Source: Bradyrhizobium sp. CCGB12
GTDB taxonomy: Bacteria > Pseudomonadota > Alphaproteobacteria > Rhizobiales > Xanthobacteraceae
Assembly (NCBI RefSeq): GCF_024199845.1
Contig: NZ_JANADO010000001.1
Coordinates: forward strand, 3,472,001-3,536,000
DNA length: 64,000 nucleotides
Reading direction: 5' to 3'
Positions 60,807 through 64,000 of the stretch are shown piece after piece. A program made the position numbers and the translations under genes. Each line of letters starts with the position of its first letter. Position 1 is the stretch's first letter. The notes under the pieces were generated by a model. That model had not been told where the DNA came from, did no database searches, and saw only the letters and a list, made by a program, of their open reading frames with translations.

Positions 60807-62585
60807 ATGGTCGATATTCCATATGAAGGGATCGCAGGCACGCCGCCTGCCGAAGTACCTGAGGTCGAACTCTATCATCCGAGGAGTTGGTGGACACGGT
60901 ATGTCTTCTCGCAGGACGCCAAGGTAATCGCCATCCAGTATTCGCTGACGGCCTCGGCCATCGGGCTGGTGGCCCTGGTGCTGTCGTGGCTGATGCGGCT
61001 GCAACTTGGATTCCCCGGCACCTTCTCTTTCATCGATGCCAACCAGTATCTCCAGTTCATCACCATGCACGGCATGATCATGGTGATCTATCTGCTCACC
61101 GCATTGTTCCTGGGCGGCTTCGGCAACTACCTGATCCCGCTGATGGTCGGCGCCCGGGACATGGTCTTCCCTTATGTGAACATGCTGAGCTACTGGATCT
61201 ATCTGCTCGCAGTCCTGGTGCTGGCGTCGACATTCTTCGTGCCCGGCGGCCCCACCGGGGCCGGCTGGACGCTCTACCCGCCACAAGCGATCCTCTCCGG
61301 AACGCCCGGGCAGGATTGGGGCATCATCCTCATGATGTCGTCGCTGATCCTGTTCATCATCGGCTTCACCATGGGCGGGCTGAATTACGTGGTCACGGTG
61401 CTCCAGGCGCGTACCCGCGGCATGACGTTGATGCGCCTGCCCCTGACGGTGTGGGGCATTTTCACCGCGACCGTCATGGCGTTGCTGGCATTCCCTGCAC
61501 TCTTCGTTGCCTCGGTCATGCTGCTGTTCGACCGTTTGCTGGGAACCAGCTTCTTCATGCCCTCCCTCCTGGAGATGGGGCAGCTGTCGAAACATGGCGG
61601 CGGCAGCCCGCTGCTCTTCCAGCACCTGTTCTGGTTCTTCGGCCACCCCGAGGTCTACATCGTCGCCCTGCCCGCCTTCGGCATCGTCTCCGATCTGATC
61701 AGCACGCATGCGCGCAAGAACATCTTTGGTTACCGTATGATGGTCTGGGCAATCGTGGCCATCGGCGCGCTCAGCTTCATCGTGTGGGCGCACCACATGT
61801 ATGTGAGCGGCATGTTCCCGCAGTTCGGGTACTTCTTCGCCACCACGACGCTCATCATCGCCATCCCCACGGCCATCAAGGTCTACAACTGGGTGCTGAC
61901 GCTGTGGCGCGGCGACATTCATCTCAGGGTGCCGATGCTGTTCGCGCTCGGCTTCATCATCACCTTCGTCAATGGTGGGCTCACCGGCCTCTTCCTCGGC
62001 AACGTCGTCGTCGACGTACCTCTCTCGGATACCATGTTCGTGGTCGCGCATTTCCACATGGTGATGGGCGTGGCGCCGATCATGGTCGTGCTCGGCGCGA
62101 TCTATCATTGGTACCCCAAGGTCACCGGGCGAATGCTGAACGATGCCCTGGGCAAGTTTCACTTCTGGGTCACATTCCTCGGCGCCTACCTGATCTTCTT
62201 CCCCATGCACTATCTCGGACTGCTCGGGGTTCCGCGCCGGTATTTCGAACTCGGCGACACGTCGTTCATCCCGACCTCGGCCCATTCACTGAACGCCTTC
62301 ATCTCCGTGGTGGCCCTGACCGTCGGCTTCAGCCAGATGGTGTTCCTGTTCAATCTTGCCTGGAGCCTGTTCAAAGGTGAGGCCTCGGGCGGCAATCCCT
62401 GGCGGGCGACGACGCTGGAGTGGCAGACGCCGGAGACACCGCCCGGGCACGGCAATTGGGGCAAGGAGCTCCCGATCGTCTACCGCTGGGCCTATGACTA
62501 CAGTGTGCCTGGCGCCGCGGAGGACTTCATTCCGCAGAACCAGCCACCACGCGCGACGCAGCTCGTTCAGGGAGCGGCTTCGTGA
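60807..62585 (+). CDS. coxN: Cytochrome c oxidase subunit I (CoxN type)
   Basis: This 592-aa haem-copper oxidase catalytic subunit has low-spin haem His in TMHGMIM, the CuB/Tyr motif HPEVY (A1-type with Glu for the D-channel), the CuB pair WAHHMY and haem ligands in VAHFHMVMG. The ATG at 60807 (MVDIPYEGIAG) follows GGAGG at ideal spacing; longer starts at 60756 and 60783 are weaker. It pumps protons while reducing oxygen. It overlaps coxO by four bases (GTGA). Confidence 0.93.
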   Translation: MVDIPYEGIAGTPPAEVPEVELYHPRSWWTRYVFSQDAKVIAIQYSLTASAIGLVALVLSWLMRLQLGFPGTFSFIDANQYLQFITMHGMIMVIYLLTALFLGGFGNYLIPLMVGARDMVFPYVNMLSYWIYLLAVLVLASTFFVPGGPTGAGWTLYPPQAILSGTPGQDWGIILMMSSLILFIIGFTMGGLNYVVTVLQARTRGMTLMRLPLTVWGIFTATVMALLAFPALFVASVMLLFDRLLGTSFFMPSLLEMGQLSKHGGGSPLLFQHLFWFFGHPEVYIVALPAFGIVSDLISTHARKNIFGYRMMVWAIVAIGALSFIVWAHHMYVSGMFPQFGYFFATTTLIIAIPTAIKVYNWVLTLWRGDIHLRVPMLFALGFIITFVNGGLTGLFLGNVVVDVPLSDTMFVVAHFHMVMGVAPIMVVLGAIYHWYPKVTGRMLNDALGKFHFWVTFLGAYLIFFPMHYLGLLGVPRRYFELGDTSFIPTSAHSLNAFISVVALTVGFSQMVFLFNLAWSLFKGEASGGNPWRATTLEWQTPETPPGHGNWGKELPIVYRWAYDYSVPGAAEDFIPQNQPPRATQLVQGAAS

Positions 62586-63286
62586 GCGCCGTCATCCTGT
62601 TCCTGGTTGTGCTTGCGGGGATCGCCGGATGGTGGCTGTCGCAGCAGCGGCTGGCCGCCAAGCCCTGGCTGGAGGAAGGCCCGGTCGGTGACTTCCCCGG
62701 CGGCGATGGCATGACCTGGCCGGCAGCGAAGGTCGGACTTGGCGTGTTTCTCGCTGTCGCGAGCGCATTATTCGTCCTCTTCATCAGCGCCTACTCGATG
62801 CGCATGAGCGTGGTGGACTGGCGGCCACTGCCGGTACCGCGGCTGCTGTGGGTCAACACGAGCATCCTGGTGCTGAGCAGTGTCGCGCTGCAATGGTCGT
62901 ACGTGGCCGCTCGGCGACACGATACTGAGAGTGTCATGATCGGTCTGCTCGCTGGCGGAGCATCTGCCGTGATCTTCCTCGCCGGACAGCTCCTGGCCTG
63001 GCAACGGCTCGCGGCTGCCGGATATTTCGTAGCGTCCAATCCGGCGAATTCCTTCTTCTACCTGTTGACCGCGGTGCACGGCCTGCATCTGACGGGCGGT
63101 CTGGTGGCCTTGGGCCGAACCTCAGCCAAGATGTGGCGTGGCGCCGCGATCGCCGAGATGCGATTGAGCGTGGAACTGTGCGCCATCTACTGGCACTTCA
63201 TGCTGCTGGTCTGGCTTATCCTGCTCGGTCTTATCACGGGCTGGACCGATGATTTCGTCAACATCTGCCGCCAATTGCTGAGCTAG
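62582..63286 (+). CDS. coxO: Subunit III-like protein (CoxO type)
   Basis: This 234-aa membrane protein has about six to seven helices and the subunit III-like motif ITAVHGLHLTGG-type sequence near 158-170 and YWHFMLLVWLIL near 203. Its N-terminal part is shorter than in standard subunit III. The start is GTG at 62582, overlapping the coxN stop. Together with CoxP it supplies two subunit III-like proteins, as in coxMNOP of B. japonicum. No signal peptide. Confidence 0.82.
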   Translation: MSAVILFLVVLAGIAGWWLSQQRLAAKPWLEEGPVGDFPGGDGMTWPAAKVGLGVFLAVASALFVLFISAYSMRMSVVDWRPLPVPRLLWVNTSILVLSSVALQWSYVAARRHDTESVMIGLLAGGASAVIFLAGQLLAWQRLAAAGYFVASNPANSFFYLLTAVHGLHLTGGLVALGRTSAKMWRGAAIAEMRLSVELCAIYWHFMLLVWLILLGLITGWTDDFVNICRQLLS

Positions 63287-63300
63287 GGAGGCGAGACCAG

Positions 63301-64000
63301 ATGGCTGAGACCGTGCTGACAAATTCGGACCAATCGACTGCGCGGCTTGACGGCTGGCGTGGCATCGCCGCCGACTGGGCGTCAGATCAGCGCGCCTTCA
63401 AGAACGTGTCCTGGGGCAAGGCCATGATGTGGATCTTCCTCCTCAGCGACACCTTCATCTTCAGTTGCTTCCTGCTCTCCTACATGACGGCGCGCATGTC
63501 GACGACCGTGCCGTGGCCGAATCCCAGCGAAGTCTTCGCCCTCACTATCGCGGGCCACCACATTCCCCTGATCCTGATCGCCATCATGACGTTCGTCCTG
63601 ATCAGCAGCAGCGGAACGATGGCGATGGCCGTCAATTTCGGCTACCGCAGGGATCGCGTGAGAAGCGCAATCCTGATGCTCGTCACGGCGGCATTTGGCG
63701 CAACATTCGTCGGAATGCAGGCGTTCGAATGGACCAAGCTGATCATGGAGGGCGTTCGACCCTGGGGCAATCCATGGGGCGCGGCGCAGTTTGGCTCGAG
63801 CTTTTTCATGATCACGGGTTTCCACGGCACTCACGTGACGATCGGCGTGATCTTCCTGATCGCGATCGCGCGAAAGGTCTGGCGAGGAGACTTCGATGTC
63901 GAACGGCGCGGCTTTTTCACAAGCCGCAAGGGCTATTACGAGATCGTCGAGATCACCGGGCTGTACTGGCACTTCGTCGACCTCGTGTGGGTGTTCATCT
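63301..64000 (+). CDS. coxP: Subunit III-like protein (CoxP type), partial
   Basis: Only the first 233 codons are in the window; the gene runs off the right edge. It shows subunit III helices, with GFHGTHVTIGVIF near 178 and YWHFVDLVWVFI at the end, the conserved His/Glu lipid-binding and proton-network region. GGGAGG nine bases before the ATG supports the start. It follows coxO by 14 bp, in the same operon. Confidence 0.88.
   Translation, partial: MAETVLTNSDQSTARLDGWRGIAADWASDQRAFKNVSWGKAMMWIFLLSDTFIFSCFLLSYMTARMSTTVPWPNPSEVFALTIAGHHIPLILIAIMTFVLISSSGTMAMAVNFGYRRDRVRSAILMLVTAAFGATFVGMQAFEWTKLIMEGVRPWGNPWGAAQFGSSFFMITGFHGTHVTIGVIFLIAIARKVWRGDFDVERRGFFTSRKGYYEIVEITGLYWHFVDLVWVFI

Noticed and set aside
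60774..62285. 503-codon minus-strand open frame
   Set aside because: Antisense of coxN with charged low-complexity translation; the sense strand has all oxidase motifs.
1..64000. CRISPR arrays, tRNA/rRNA genes, insertion sequences, integrases
   Set aside because: I found no regular direct repeats with spacers, no cloverleaf or rRNA signature, and no transposase or integrase among the plausible proteins.

Overview
The window looks like chromosomal DNA of a Bradyrhizobium-type alphaproteobacterium. The sequence is GC-rich, with very long antisense shadow reading frames. It carries the rhizobial very-long-chain fatty acid (VLCFA) cluster acpXL-fabZXL-fabF2XL-fabF1XL-lpxXL, a coxMNOP-type oxidase operon, tandem kup genes, DUF2865 and DUF6894 proteins, and several palindromic intergenic repeats of the kind common in Bradyrhizobium and Rhodopseudomonas. 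I saw no rRNA, tRNA, CRISPR array, transposase or phage gene.

Region 1 (1-26.6 kb) is mainly catabolic. At the left edge a TetR regulator is followed by two LigI-like lactonase/amidohydrolase genes, and two substrate-binding proteins lie divergently. After an interlude (MscS channel, DUF763, P450, small hypotheticals) comes what I read as a dispersed nicotinate pathway: ferredoxin-NADP reductase, an enamidase-like amidohydrolase, a MarR regulator, a Liv-type ABC importer with fused LivH-LivM, an AA_synth protein, a UPF0280 protein, a 6-hydroxynicotinate reductase homologue, and divergent nicA-nicB (two-component nicotinate hydroxylase with three cytochrome c sites). A two-domain extradiol dioxygenase ends the region. 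Related short palindromes built from a half-site like CRTTYGTAY sit in five promoter regions (2.05, 10.2, 21.08, 21.23 and 26.6 kb), which suggests one shared regulon. The gene set fits an aerobic hydroxylation followed by a reductive, anaerobic-style dearomatisation of the pyridine ring.

Region 2 (26.9-32 kb) holds a HerA-like ATPase, a Crp/Fnr regulator with a DUF6894 partner, several very small genes (two of them below 55 codons) and a ParB-like protein. Region 3 (32-36.4 kb) is the VLCFA/lipid A operon behind a recognisable promoter; its FabF2XL has no cysteine at all, so FabF1XL-FabF2XL resembles a ketosynthase/chain-length-factor pair. Region 4 (36.8-46.6 kb) carries a PotF-like protein, an aminotransferase, a rhodanese, two tandem Kup potassium transporters, a MotA/MotB-like pair and an SDR oxidoreductase.

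Region 5 (46.7-58.4 kb) is housekeeping: an RraA-like protein, pssA-psd, an Atm1-type ABC exporter, a LOG-family protein, and the cysS / 37-aa membrane protein / GNAT / cimA operon whose genes overlap or nearly touch, then secreted proteins. Region 6 (58.4-64 kb) has a DUF2189 membrane protein and, after a 551-bp gap with a 16-bp palindrome, a coxM-coxN-coxO-coxP operon whose last gene runs off the right edge.
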